A DNA stretch of 64,000 nt from Woeseiaceae bacterium (GTDB taxonomy: Bacteria; Pseudomonadota; Gammaproteobacteria; Steroidobacterales; Woeseiaceae). Positions within the stretch are counted from its first letter, which is position 1. Each line of letters opens with the position of its first letter. The stretch is taken from the NCBI GenBank assembly GCA_030065985.1, contig JASJCM010000001.1, positions 1 to 64,000 on the forward strand, read 5' to 3'. Position numbers and translations under genes: made by a program. Shown piece by piece: positions 16,540-25,021 of the stretch. The notes beneath the pieces were generated by a model, which searched no databases, was not told the origin of the DNA, and saw only the letters and a program-made list of their open reading frames with translations.

Positions 16540-17781
16540 CTAATTGGTTGATGCGTTCTCGGTTGTGCGAGACGGCGCACCAACTTCGATCGACTGGGAG
16601 AAACCGGTTTCGGCCTGGTAGATCTCCTTGAGTAAGCGGCGCCAGCCTTCGTACTGCGCCTCGGCCGTTCCGGTCAGCCGTCGTTCCTGGCCCTCGACCG
16701 AAACGACCATCGGAGCCGCCTGCGCCCCGAACGACTGCGACAGCTCGGCGATCGTATTGAGATGCTCATCGGCCGCGTTGATGCGACGCACGCCAGCGAC
16801 GATGCGGTTGAAGCCTTCGCTGATGCCGATGTTCTGCAGCGCGCGGTTCGTGCGACGCGTTCGACTGCTGCTCGAGTTGTTTGTATCGACCGCGAGCGAA
16901 CCGGCCAGTACGACCACGCCGACCAGTGCCTGCATCTGCGCCGAGCGCTTCACCTGCCGGTAGTTAACCAGCTCCTCGCGAGAAGTCTTGCGCCAGTTGC
17001 GGTAAGGAATCGCGATGCCGTAATAGAAGTTGGCGTAGTGCTCGTTTAACGTGTCCACGACGAGCCGGTCCCGCTCACGAATCTGCCGCAACCGGGCGAC
17101 CGTCGGGTCGTTCTCAGCCGGCAATCGCTGAATGTTGATAATCCCGTCCTCGTCCTGCGACAGGTGCTGCCCGTAGGCAAGCGGTGACATATCCGCAAAG
17201 AACTTCAGCTCGGAAATCTGGCGGGTCTGTTGCAGTGCTTTGGGCGGCATCTGGGCCGCGAAAGCGTGCAGGTCGTTAGCGATGTCGTTAAACACCTTCT
17301 GGTACGGATCGAGTCGTCGGTCGCGGCGGTCGGAATACGACGTGATGCCGGTCTGGGTCTCGTAGGTCTTGTCGTACCAGTGCCGGCCGGCGGCATCGTC
17401 GACTGTGACGGTAACCTCGACAAATTCGCCGTCAGAGCGTTCGATGCTTCCCGAAATGACGAGATCGGTAAACGCTTCGCGCGACGGAATCACGCGCACG
17501 GCGCCCCAGTGGCCTGTGCCCTGCAGCGTCGTCTTCAGGTGATAAGCGAGATACTTGGTCTCGGCGAGCCGTATTTCCTCATGCACGCCGGTTTTGCGGG
17601 GATCGTTGTTGTCGCGCATGCCGTGCGCGAATTCCACAATGCCGACGTCCAGCAGCGCCGCCTCGTCGATTTGAGTCCGTGCAACGACGAGCTCCGTCTC
17701 CTCGGCGACGATGACTTCATTAACCGTACAGCCGGTGCCCAGCAGGCACAGCGCCAGGAGTAGCAGCGAAAACCTCAGCAT
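16540..17781 (-). CDS. Lipoprotein of the kinase/channel block, 413 aa
   Basis: The N-terminus MLRFSLLLLALCLLGTGC has lipobox LGTGC, with lipidated Cys at 18. Residues 40-190 may be a TolB/LpoB-like fold (VGIVEFAHGM, AVRVIPSREAF, DLVISGSIERSDG, a pattern used by outer-membrane assembly lipoproteins), but I am not certain. A short hydrophobic stretch (MQALVGVVVLAGSLAV) lies at about 285-300. Residue 19 is Thr, not Asp, which favours outer-membrane sorting. It begins 18 nt after the Gly-rich lipoprotein gene and ends 9 nt before the kinase ATG. I do not recognise a named family. Confidence 0.75.
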   Translation of the reverse strand: MLRFSLLLLALCLLGTGCTVNEVIVAEETELVVARTQIDEAALLDVGIVEFAHGMRDNNDPRKTGVHEEIRLAETKYLAYHLKTTLQGTGHWGAVRVIPSREAFTDLVISGSIERSDGEFVEVTVTVDDAAGRHWYDKTYETQTGITSYSDRRDRRLDPYQKVFNDIANDLHAFAAQMPPKALQQTRQISELKFFADMSPLAYGQHLSQDEDGIINIQRLPAENDPTVARLRQIRERDRLVVDTLNEHYANFYYGIAIPYRNWRKTSREELVNYRQVKRSAQMQALVGVVVLAGSLAVDTNNSSSSRTRRTNRALQNIGISEGFNRIVAGVRRINAADEHLNTIAELSQSFGAQAAPMVVSVEGQERRLTGTAEAQYEGWRRLLKEIYQAETGFSQSIEVGAPSRTTENASTN

Positions 17782-17799
17782 GGTGCGGGACAGATCTCC

Positions 17800-18810
17800 T
17801 TACATTCCCTTGTACTTGCGGTACTCCTCCCAGAGGCGTTCACGCAGTTCGGGGTCTTCCTCTGACAACGCGGCTTCACGCAGCTGCTTGGCAACGATGT
17901 CATCGTCAATGATCGCTTCGATGTCGTCAGGTGTACGTTCGGCAACTTCCTGCGGATCCAGGGAACCCGCCCCCTCGCGCGCACCGACGCCACCAGCCGA
18001 GTCACCTCCGCCGCCACCGCCGCCACCGCCGGATGCGCCGCCCATGGCACCGGCTGCCTGCTCACCAAGACTGATAGAACCGCCGCGATTGCCGCCGGAT
18101 CCTGTATCGAAGCCTTCCGTGTTGCGGGTCGTCGACGAGATTTCGCGCTGCTCTTCGCCAAGCGCTTCGTCAAAGTCACCCATGGACTTGTCCAGCTCCT
18201 TGCCGAGCTCGTCTGCCCGTTCCTGATCGCCGCCCGGGAACTGGCCGACTCCGCCGGCACCACCGGCGCCGCCGCTGCTGCCGTCGCAACCACCAAGGCC
18301 GCCGCCGAATCCGCCGCCGGAGATTCCGCCGTCATTGCAATCGCTCGATCCTGTCTGGACGCTGCCCATGCCGTCAGAACCGCCCATCGAGCCGCCGCCC
18401 ATCGAACCTCCGCCCGAGGAGCCGCCGCCCATCGAACCACCGCCGGAGGAGCCGCCGCCCATTGAGCCACCGCCCATTGAGCCACCGCCCATTGAGCCAC
18501 CGCCCATGGAACCGCCGCCCATGGAACCGCCGCCCATCGAGCCTCCGCCCATCGAGCCTCCGCCAGACGAGCCGCCACCGGATGAGCCACCCGGCATTCC
18601 GCCGCCGGACGATCCGCCACCGCCCATGCCGCCACCCGACGAACCGCCGCCCGGCAACTGGACGCCACCGCCCATGCCGCCGCCCATGCCGCCGCCGCCA
18701 ACACCGATAGACGTTGAACAGCCGGCGAGTATCAGGCCTGTGCAGGCGATCGCGACGCAGCTACGCACTGCGCGAGCGAGTTTGGGATTCCTGAGGGTAT
18801 GCTGGTTCAT
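17800..18810 (-). CDS. Gly/Ser/Met-repeat lipoprotein, 336 aa
   Basis: The ATG at 18810 has GGGAGAG upstream. The signal ends LILAGC with lipidated Cys at 31. Residues from about 38 to 205 are almost entirely Gly, Ser and Met, including tandem GGGSM and GGGSS units encoded by a 15-bp array. A helical, acidic tail follows (ERADELGKELDKSMGDFDEA and a C-terminal DPELRERLWEEYRKYKGM). The low-complexity part should be a flexible tether projecting from the membrane, with the tail as the binding part. It follows the phosphatase gene by 34 nt. Proline-rich open frames on the other strand here are shadows of the repeat. Confidence 0.78.
   Translation of the reverse strand: MNQHTLRNPKLARAVRSCVAIACTGLILAGCSTSIGVGGGGMGGGMGGGVQLPGGGSSGGGMGGGGSSGGGMPGGSSGGGSSGGGSMGGGSMGGGSMGGGSMGGGSMGGGSMGGGSMGGGSSGGGSMGGGSSGGGSMGGGSMGGSDGMGSVQTGSSDCNDGGISGGGFGGGLGGCDGSSGGAGGAGGVGQFPGGDQERADELGKELDKSMGDFDEALGEEQREISSTTRNTEGFDTGSGGNRGGSISLGEQAAGAMGGASGGGGGGGGGDSAGGVGAREGAGSLDPQEVAERTPDDIEAIIDDDIVAKQLREAALSEEDPELRERLWEEYRKYKGM
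18383..18562. repeat. Tandem array of twelve 15-bp units coding GGGSM/GGGSS
   Basis: Twelve exact-length 15-bp units run from 18383 to 18562 inside the Gly-rich lipoprotein gene. Plus-strand unit CCCATTGAGCCACCG occurs three times in a row (18458-18502), CCCATGGAACCGCCG twice (18503-18532) and CCCATCGAGCCTCCG twice (18533-18562). Runs of identical neighbours point to recent slippage or unequal recombination. Because the unit is a multiple of three, copy-number change would alter tether length without breaking the frame. Confidence 0.9.
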
Positions 18811-18844
18811 CAATTCTCTCCCGAATCCTTACCTTGGAACCCTG

Positions 18845-19726
18845 TCAGGGCGCCAAGTTCCCGTCATTGGGGGGTGTTCCAACGATACCACGTGATCGGC
18901 CCGGTTTGCGGAACAGGATCAGCGACAGATCGTCCGGCTTGCTGGGCGTCCCGGCGCTTCGCCCCGCCATGCGACGCGTTGCAAGTGACATAAGTCCGTC
19001 AGCGCCATCAGCGAGCGGGCCTTTGCGAATGCGCTCGATAATCTCGTCGAGATGCACGTTATCCGTCAGACCATCGCTCGCCACCAGTACCGTATCGCGC
19101 GGGCGCAGTTCGACACCGGCGCCAACGTCAATACGCATATCGCTCGTACCGAGGAAATTCGACACGAGATGGCGGTCCTCGTGATGCAGGGCCTCGCGTT
19201 CATCCAGGAAGCCGGCTTCGACGGCAAAGCCTGTCGGCGAATGCGCGGTCGTTTGCAGTTTGATTGCGCCCCGCTGGCCCACCACGAGTGCCTCGGAATC
19301 GCCGATCTGGTAGGAACGCGCGACGAGGCCCTCGATCGTGATTACCGTCAGCGTGGTTGCGGAACCGTTGCCGAGCGCCATGACGGCCTCGTTCGCTGCC
19401 TCGATGCCGTTGAGAATCGCCGTGCGCAGCAGCATCGTTTTGTCCATCGCGGTCTGAAGCGCTGCGGCCAGCCTCGTGACGGCGGTCAGGGATGCCCGCT
19501 TGCCGGCGGGCAACCCGCCTGCACCGTCTGCGACAACGAGCACAGCCGCGCCGGGACCGTACGGAATCAATGCCGTGGTGTCCTCGTTCTCGGTGGTCTT
19601 TCCGGGCTCGCGGCAGGTGCATGCGACGGCCGAGCCGCCCGCGACGTCAACCTCGATCCGGTCCGGTGCCACGGCACCATCCAGGATCAGCAGGTCGGAC
19701 TGTTGGGTCGGTTCGGTGTCGGTCAT
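18845..19726 (-). CDS. PP2C-family Ser/Thr protein phosphatase
   Basis: 293 residues from the ATG at 19726, which overlaps the kinase stop (ATGA). The frame remains open to 20557, but that upstream part is a shadow of the kinase gene. PP2C metal motifs are present: ENEDT (46-50), VVADGAGGLPAGKRAS (64-79), GDSEALVV and the C-terminal SDGLTDNV. It should be a soluble Mn/Mg-dependent phosphatase that reverses phosphorylation by the two kinases of the block. Overlap with the kinase gene suggests fixed stoichiometry. The arrangement is like PrkC/PrpC and the T6SS pair PpkA/PppA. Confidence 0.92.
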   Translation of the reverse strand: MTDTEPTQQSDLLILDGAVAPDRIEVDVAGGSAVACTCREPGKTTENEDTTALIPYGPGAAVLVVADGAGGLPAGKRASLTAVTRLAAALQTAMDKTMLLRTAILNGIEAANEAVMALGNGSATTLTVITIEGLVARSYQIGDSEALVVGQRGAIKLQTTAHSPTGFAVEAGFLDEREALHHEDRHLVSNFLGTSDMRIDVGAGVELRPRDTVLVASDGLTDNVHLDEIIERIRKGPLADGADGLMSLATRRMAGRSAGTPSKPDDLSLILFRKPGRSRGIVGTPPNDGNLAP

Positions 19727-21012
19727 TCGCGTCTCACAGGTTCCCTGCACCAGGCACAGTAGTTCCAGAACTCGTGCGCAATACCCCAGTTGCAGGCCTT
19801 GCAGGAATGGCGGCTGCCGCGGAGCTTCCACGGACGCCGCACCTTCGTGCGGCAGTGCGGACAATAACGCATGAACGGCATCAGCGGCCCCCGGCAGCGT
19901 CTGTTTGCGCACTTGGCGGTATAGCGTTTGTCCGGGTAACGTCGGGTCGTCTCTTCGACAAATCCCGGACCGTAGCACCAGGCGCAATAGTCCCAGTCGT
20001 TTTTGACACCGCGCTCGCAGCGCGGGCAGTGCGCGGGCATACGCGTATCGCAACCACGGGTTGGATTGTCGAATCCGCACCAGGGGCACGCCTGCATACT
20101 CTCTGACACGGGTCCTTCGCAGTTGCGGCACTGGTGACGACAGTCCAGCTGCTTGCCAAACTGGCGCTTGAATTCGCGCCACTGCATCTGGCGCCATGAA
20201 CTGCCGCGACGCGTGCCGTTCTTTTTTGCCCGCGCACGCTTTTGCTTTCGCGCGTGACTGTCGATGCGTTCGAAGTCGGCCTGCATCTGCACGGCGTCGC
20301 GATAGCGTCTGGCAGGATCCAGCTGGATTGCCTTGCGCAGAATCTCGATGACTTCGGGCCGCACCCGTGCCTGCAGTTTGTCGTGGCCAGAGAACGGCCA
20401 TTCGAACGGCCATTCCGGCAGCTTGCCCGAAAACAGGCGATACAGGACCAGGCCCATCGAGAACACATCGGACTGGAACTTCGGCCGTCCCATCGCCTGT
20501 TCCGGCGCAATGTAGTCGATCGTGCCGGAGCCGGAGGCCTTCAGCGTGCGCAAACAACGCTTTGCGAAACCAAAGTCGGCAAGCTTGAGCTGATTGCCCG
20601 GAAACAGGATGAAATTCTCGGGCTTGATGTCGCAGTGAATAATCCGGTGCTCATGCGCGTGTGCCAGCGCCGCCAGGCCCTGTCCGGCGAGATCGAGCTT
20701 GCTCGCCGTCGACGTTCGACGTTCGATGCGGTCCGCCAGCGACTCTTCGCCAAGTTCCATTGCGATGACGAAATGCTCATCGATATAGCTGGCGTTCAGG
20801 ACCGACAGGATATTCGGGTGGCGCAGCTTCGTCGCAACGCGTACCTCGTGCAGAATCTCCTTTTCACCGGTATACGGATCCGTCTTGGGGATCTTGAGTG
20901 CGACCTTGATGTTCTGGATCGTATCCTGCGCGCGATACACGTCCGCGAGTGGCCCCGTCGCGATACGACCAAGAACGCGGTACTTCCCGACCCTCTGGCG
21001 CGCCCTCAGCAA
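19723..21012 (-). CDS. Soluble Ser/Thr protein kinase with C-terminal zinc-ribbon array
   Basis: 429 residues. The kinase domain (about 8-250) has an altered glycine loop (GRIATGPLADVY), K40 in VALKIPK, HCDIKPEN (126-133), DFG (146-148) and GTIDYIAPEQ. There is no membrane helix. After a basic linker (255-290) come eight Cys pairs (295/298, 309/312, 329/332, 343/346, 368/373, 384/387, 404/407, 419/422) that would form four zinc ribbons, several ending YCAWC. The only start available in this frame is the TTG at 21012, two bases after the glpK stop, so translation probably depends on coupling to glpK. The ribbon array is an unusual tail for a Hanks-type kinase and may bind nucleic acid or protein. 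Confidence 0.85.
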   Translation of the reverse strand: MLRARQRVGKYRVLGRIATGPLADVYRAQDTIQNIKVALKIPKTDPYTGEKEILHEVRVATKLRHPNILSVLNASYIDEHFVIAMELGEESLADRIERRTSTASKLDLAGQGLAALAHAHEHRIIHCDIKPENFILFPGNQLKLADFGFAKRCLRTLKASGSGTIDYIAPEQAMGRPKFQSDVFSMGLVLYRLFSGKLPEWPFEWPFSGHDKLQARVRPEVIEILRKAIQLDPARRYRDAVQMQADFERIDSHARKQKRARAKKNGTRRGSSWRQMQWREFKRQFGKQLDCRHQCRNCEGPVSESMQACPWCGFDNPTRGCDTRMPAHCPRCERGVKNDWDYCAWCYGPGFVEETTRRYPDKRYTAKCANRRCRGPLMPFMRYCPHCRTKVRRPWKLRGSRHSCKACNWGIAHEFWNYCAWCREPVRRE

Positions 21013-21014
21013 GG

Positions 21015-22502
21015 TTAATCGTCCGTTCTGACGCGCCGCACGGCGTCGTTCCAGCCCTCGAGGAGGCGCTCGCGCCGGGCTGCATCCATCGCCGGCTCGA
21101 AGACAGCATCACGTTGCCAGAGGTCGCCGAGGTTGCCGAGCGAATCGACGACGCCCGCCTGGAAACCGGCGAGATAAGCAGCACCGAGCACGGTCGATTC
21201 GACATTGTCGGGACGTTCGACGGGTGTATCGAGCACATCGGCAAGGAATTGAAGGAACCAGTCGTTAGCTACCATGCCGCCGTCGACGCGTATCACGCTC
21301 GGACGCATGCCGTCGTCGCCCATCGCGTTGATCAGATCGCTGGTCTGGAATGCTACTGACTGCAGCGTTGCCGTCACGATGTCGTCTCGGCCGCTGCCTC
21401 GGGTCAGGCCGAGGATCGCGCCGCGCGCGTCCGGATCCCAGTAAGGCGCACCCAGACCCGCAAACGCAGGTACCACGTAGACGTCTTCGACAACACCGTT
21501 GCGCCTGGCGATAGCCTCCGACTCGGGTGCCGAGTCAATGATGCGCAGTTCGTCACGCAGCCACTGCATCGCCGACCCTGCGACGAAGACGCTGCCCTCC
21601 AGCGCGTAGGTCACCTCGCCGCCGATGCGCATGCCAACGGTTGTCAATAGCTGGTTGTGCGAGGGCAGTGCCGTATTGCCTGTGTTGGCAACGACGAAAC
21701 AACCCGTACCGTAAGTGCTTTTCGTCATCCCGGGTTCAAAACCCGCCTGCCCGATCAGCGCGGACTGCTGGTCGCCCGCGATACCGCAAACGGGCACATC
21801 GCCCCCAATGCAGTCCGCACTTGCGATGCCATAGTCCGCCGCGCAGTCGCGGACATCCGGCAGCAACGAGCGCGGAATACCGAACATCGAGAGGAGCTCG
21901 TCGTCCCAGTCCTGGGTATGAATATTGAACAACAGCGTTCGCGAGGCATTGGTCGCATCAGTGGCGTGCACGCGACCGCCCGTGAGGCGCCATAGCAGGA
22001 AACAGTCGATTGTGCCGAAGGCGAGTTTTCCCGCCTCGGCGCGCGCCCGCACGCCGTCGACATTGTCGAGAAGCCACGCAACCTTGGTACCCGAGAAATA
22101 AGGGTCAAGCTTGAGCCCGGTCTTTTCGGTTACCGGTTTCTCGAGGCCGTCGTCTTTCTTTGCCTGGCAATAGTCTGCCGTGCGACGGTCCTGCCAGACG
22201 ATCGCGTTGTAGACCGGCTTACCGGATTCCCGATCCCAGATGACCGTTGTCTCGCGCTGATTGGTAATGCCGATTGCCGATACGTCGGCGGCGGCCGCGC
22301 CGGCTTTTTGCATCGCACCCCGCGTAACGTCAGTGACGCACTTCCAGATTTCTTCAGGATCGTGCTCGACCCACCCGGGCTGCGGGTATATTTGCGGAAA
22401 CTCCTGCTGGTCGCTCGCGACGACGTTGGCGTCATGGTCATAAATGACGGTGCGACTGCTGCTGGTCCCCTGATCGATGGCAAGCAGGAATTTTCCTCTC
22501 AT
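21015..22502 (-). CDS. glpK: Glycerol kinase
   Basis: 495 residues, full length for the family. Near the N-terminus [17 protein letters not shown] is the phosphate-1 motif of FGGY sugar kinases, and the C-terminal half holds the FGGY-like signature [16 protein letters not shown]. It phosphorylates glycerol with ATP to sn-glycerol 3-phosphate. No glpF or glpD gene lies nearby. The ATG overlaps the thioesterase stop (ATGA), and the stop lies 2 nt from the zinc-ribbon kinase start. Confidence 0.95.
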   Translation of the reverse strand: MRGKFLLAIDQGTSSSRTVIYDHDANVVASDQQEFPQIYPQPGWVEHDPEEIWKCVTDVTRGAMQKAGAAAADVSAIGITNQRETTVIWDRESGKPVYNAIVWQDRRTADYCQAKKDDGLEKPVTEKTGLKLDPYFSGTKVAWLLDNVDGVRARAEAGKLAFGTIDCFLLWRLTGGRVHATDATNASRTLLFNIHTQDWDDELLSMFGIPRSLLPDVRDCAADYGIASADCIGGDVPVCGIAGDQQSALIGQAGFEPGMTKSTYGTGCFVVANTGNTALPSHNQLLTTVGMRIGGEVTYALEGSVFVAGSAMQWLRDELRIIDSAPESEAIARRNGVVEDVYVVPAFAGLGAPYWDPDARGAILGLTRGSGRDDIVTATLQSVAFQTSDLINAMGDDGMRPSVIRVDGGMVANDWFLQFLADVLDTPVERPDNVESTVLGAAYLAGFQAGVVDSLGNLGDLWQRDAVFEPAMDAARRERLLEGWNDAVRRVRTDD

Positions 22503-22999
22503 GATGACTCTTTTCTCACACTGAAAAACGGCGCCTTGACGCGCATCGTTTGCCCTGCCTCTACGGGCCAGGGTTGATCACCCTGATTGTCCGCGAAGTC
22601 TGCGATGCGTGCACGGATTTCTTCAGGCCATGGTGCGACGCGGCGGATGCCCTTGTCGAAGTGCAGATTCATCCACTCACACGTGGCCGCAAGGAAGCCC
22701 TCGGTCGCGTGGTACATGCGCTGGAACTGGTGAATGCGCTTGTCGTCGTACGCGAGGATCTGGGATGTGACCACATACGGCGCACCCTCCACGATTTCGC
22801 GTTGCCAGGTCACGTGTGATTCGACGGCAATGGTCGAGCTGTCATGCGTCCTGATGTAATCGTCCGTAAGGCCAAACGTCTGCCAGAGCGCGTCCACGGC
22901 CTGATCGAACGCGAGCAGGTAGTAGGCCACGTTCATATGATCGTTGATGTCGATCCACTCTGGCAGAACGGTGCCGCGCGCTACTTCGATACCTTGCAT
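22499..22999 (-). CDS. 4HBT hot-dog thioesterase
   Basis: 166 residues from the ATG at 22999; the open frame runs further upstream, but conserved sequence starts with [17 protein letters not shown]. The D-x-x-x-H-M-N motif and the helix after it are typical of acyl-CoA thioesterases of the 4-hydroxybenzoyl-CoA type. The substrate is not determinable. Some carnitine and betainyl-CoA thioesterases have a similar layout. It lies 19 nt downstream of the acetoacetyl-CoA synthetase gene, suggesting a role in CoA-thioester balance. Confidence 0.8.
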   Translation of the reverse strand: MQGIEVARGTVLPEWIDINDHMNVAYYLLAFDQAVDALWQTFGLTDDYIRTHDSSTIAVESHVTWQREIVEGAPYVVTSQILAYDDKRIHQFQRMYHATEGFLAATCEWMNLHFDKGIRRVAPWPEEIRARIADFADNQGDQPWPVEAGQTMRVKAPFFSVRKESS

Positions 23000-23018
23000 T
23001 TCCTTATCTCGACTCCGA

Positions 23019-24956
23019 TCAATCCGTGGCCAGATCCGCGATATCCGCGAAATACTCGAGCGCACCGGGATTCGCGAGCGCCTCGGTGTTCTTTACAGGG
23101 TCGCCGTGCACGACGGAACGCACCGCAAGTTCGACAATCTTGCCGCTCTTGGTGCGCGGAATCTCCGGGACCGCGACGACCTTGGCCGGCACGTGGCGCG
23201 GCGTCGTGTTCTCGCGAATGACGCTGCGAATACGCGCGCGCAGCGCATCGTCCAGAGCAACGCCGTCGCGCAGGATGACAAACAGTACGACCCGCACGTC
23301 GTCGTTCCAGTTCTGACCTATCGCTATGCTCTCGACGATCTCATCGAGTTTCTCGACTTGTCGATAGATTTCGGCTGTACCGATTCGCACGCCGCCCGGA
23401 TTCAGCACGGCATCGGAGCGGCCGTGAATGACCAGACCGCCGTCTTCGGTCAGTTCGGCAAAATCGCCGTGCGCCCAGATTCCGGGAAACCGTTCGAAGT
23501 AAGCAGCGCGGTAGCGCCCGCCATCCGCGTCATTCCAGAAGCCGACCGGTGCCGATGGGAACGGTTTCGTGCAGACGAGTTCGCCGTGTTCGCCAACGAC
23601 GGGCTCCCCGGCGTCGTTCCAGATCTCGACGGCCATGCCCAGGCCACGGCACTGCAGTTCGCCGCGTCGCACAGGGAGCAGCGGATTGCCCAGGGCAAAA
23701 CAGCTCAGGATATCGGTGCCGCCGGAAATCGAGGCCAGCTGCAGGTCAGCGCCGATCGCGTCGTACACATAGTCGTAGCTTTCGGGCGCCAGCGGCGAGC
23801 CAGTCGACAGCACGGCCCTGAGCGATGACAGCTCGTAGTCGTCGCCCGGCCGAACGCCGGCCTTCTCGAGAGCCGAAATGTACTTGGCGCTGGTGCCAAA
23901 CACGGTGATCTTTTCCGCCTCAGCCATGCGCCATAGCACGTGCCCGTCAGCAAAGAACGGCGAACCGTCATAGAGCAGGATCGTTGCGCCCGTCGCGAGT
24001 CCGCTTACGAGCCAGTTCCACATCATCCAGCCGCAGGTCGTGAAATAGAACAGCCTGTCGCTCGCTCCGATGTCCGTGTGCAGGACATGTTCCTTGAGGT
24101 GCTGTAACAGCGAACCACCATGCCCGTGCACGATGCACTTCGGCACGCCGGTCGTGCCGGACGAATACATGATGTAGAGAGGATGATCGAATTCGACGGG
24201 CTCGAACGACAATCCCTTGCCCCTGATCGCGAACTCATCCCAGGTTGCCGCATTGTCGAGCGCGGTGTCGGGCGCGACGTTGGCAGCGAACGGAACAACG
24301 ACCGCTCGCTCGATACTCGTGACCGCCGCGACAATGCCTGCGATCGTTGCGCGCGTATCGCAGATCTTGCCGTTGTAGTAGTAGCCGTTGGCGGCGAACA
24401 GCACCTTGGGCTCGATCTGGCCAAAGCGATCGACGACGCCGTTGATGCCGAAATCGGGAGAGCACGATGACCAGATCGCACCAAGACTCGATGTCGCCAG
24501 CATCGCGATGACGGCCTCGGGACAGTTCGGCAGGTAGCCGCCAACGCGATCTCCGCGCTCGACCCCTTGGGCTCGCAGTCCGGCTGCGACCGCAGCGACT
24601 TCGCCACGCAGCGCATCCCGGCTCAGCTCGCGACGAGTGCCGTCCTCTCCGACGAAGATAATGGCGGCCTGTTCACCGCTATGGCGTAGCAGGTGCGCCG
24701 CAAAATTGAGTTGCGCGCCGCGAAACCATCCCGCCGACATGATGTCTGAGGGATTGGCGAGAGTCTCGTCGGGCTGTCGGTCAAACCGAACGTCGCAATA
24801 ATCGACAAGTCGCTCCCAGAACGAAGGTGGGTCCGAGACCGACCAATCGTAGAGCGCGCTATAGTCTGCGAAACCGGACTGCCGCATGAAATCGTGCATT
24901 GCTGAGCGCGTTGCGCGGTCGGAATCGGGCTGCCAGACGATCGGGTTGCGGGGCAT
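23019..24956 (-). CDS. aacS: Acetoacetyl-CoA synthetase
   Basis: 645 residues, matching the family. AMP-forming ligase motifs: the phosphate loop YSSGTTGVPKCIVHG, the adenine-binding SISGGTDI, HGDFAELTEDGG, and PRTKSGKIVEL with the C-terminal catalytic lysine. The N-terminal WERLVDYCDVRFD and the downstream CGWMMWNW stretch are typical of AACS rather than acetyl-CoA synthetase. It activates acetoacetate in the cytosol, linking ketone-body or polyhydroxybutyrate breakdown to CoA metabolism. It is the first gene of the run that continues through the thioesterase and glpK into the kinase block. Confidence 0.92.
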   Translation of the reverse strand: MPRNPIVWQPDSDRATRSAMHDFMRQSGFADYSALYDWSVSDPPSFWERLVDYCDVRFDRQPDETLANPSDIMSAGWFRGAQLNFAAHLLRHSGEQAAIIFVGEDGTRRELSRDALRGEVAAVAAGLRAQGVERGDRVGGYLPNCPEAVIAMLATSSLGAIWSSCSPDFGINGVVDRFGQIEPKVLFAANGYYYNGKICDTRATIAGIVAAVTSIERAVVVPFAANVAPDTALDNAATWDEFAIRGKGLSFEPVEFDHPLYIMYSSGTTGVPKCIVHGHGGSLLQHLKEHVLHTDIGASDRLFYFTTCGWMMWNWLVSGLATGATILLYDGSPFFADGHVLWRMAEAEKITVFGTSAKYISALEKAGVRPGDDYELSSLRAVLSTGSPLAPESYDYVYDAIGADLQLASISGGTDILSCFALGNPLLPVRRGELQCRGLGMAVEIWNDAGEPVVGEHGELVCTKPFPSAPVGFWNDADGGRYRAAYFERFPGIWAHGDFAELTEDGGLVIHGRSDAVLNPGGVRIGTAEIYRQVEKLDEIVESIAIGQNWNDDVRVVLFVILRDGVALDDALRARIRSVIRENTTPRHVPAKVVAVPEIPRTKSGKIVELAVRSVVHGDPVKNTEALANPGALEYFADIADLATD

Positions 24957-25021
24957 GGTGCCAGCCAGTATCCATAATTAGCGCCTTGTGTCCATGCCGC
25001 GCCGGGAGTAATACTGACGCC

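Noticed and set aside
18383-18562. Regular short repeats as a CRISPR array
   Set aside because: Units are contiguous 15-bp in-frame coding repeats with no spacers and no cas genes.
18335-18895. Plus-strand proline-rich open frame (PPPIEPPPEE repeats)
   Set aside because: It is the antisense of the GGGSM repeat in the lipoprotein gene; no ribosome-binding site or signal peptide.
19727-20557. N-terminal extension of the PP2C frame to 20557
   Set aside because: The extension lies entirely inside the kinase gene in another frame. The ATG at 19726 with ATGA overlap starts the conserved domain.
7038-21012. Calling the block a type VI secretion or Zorya locus
   Set aside because: No sheath, tube, baseplate, ClpV, ZorC/D/E or nuclease gene is visible. 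Only the signalling and stator parts are shared.
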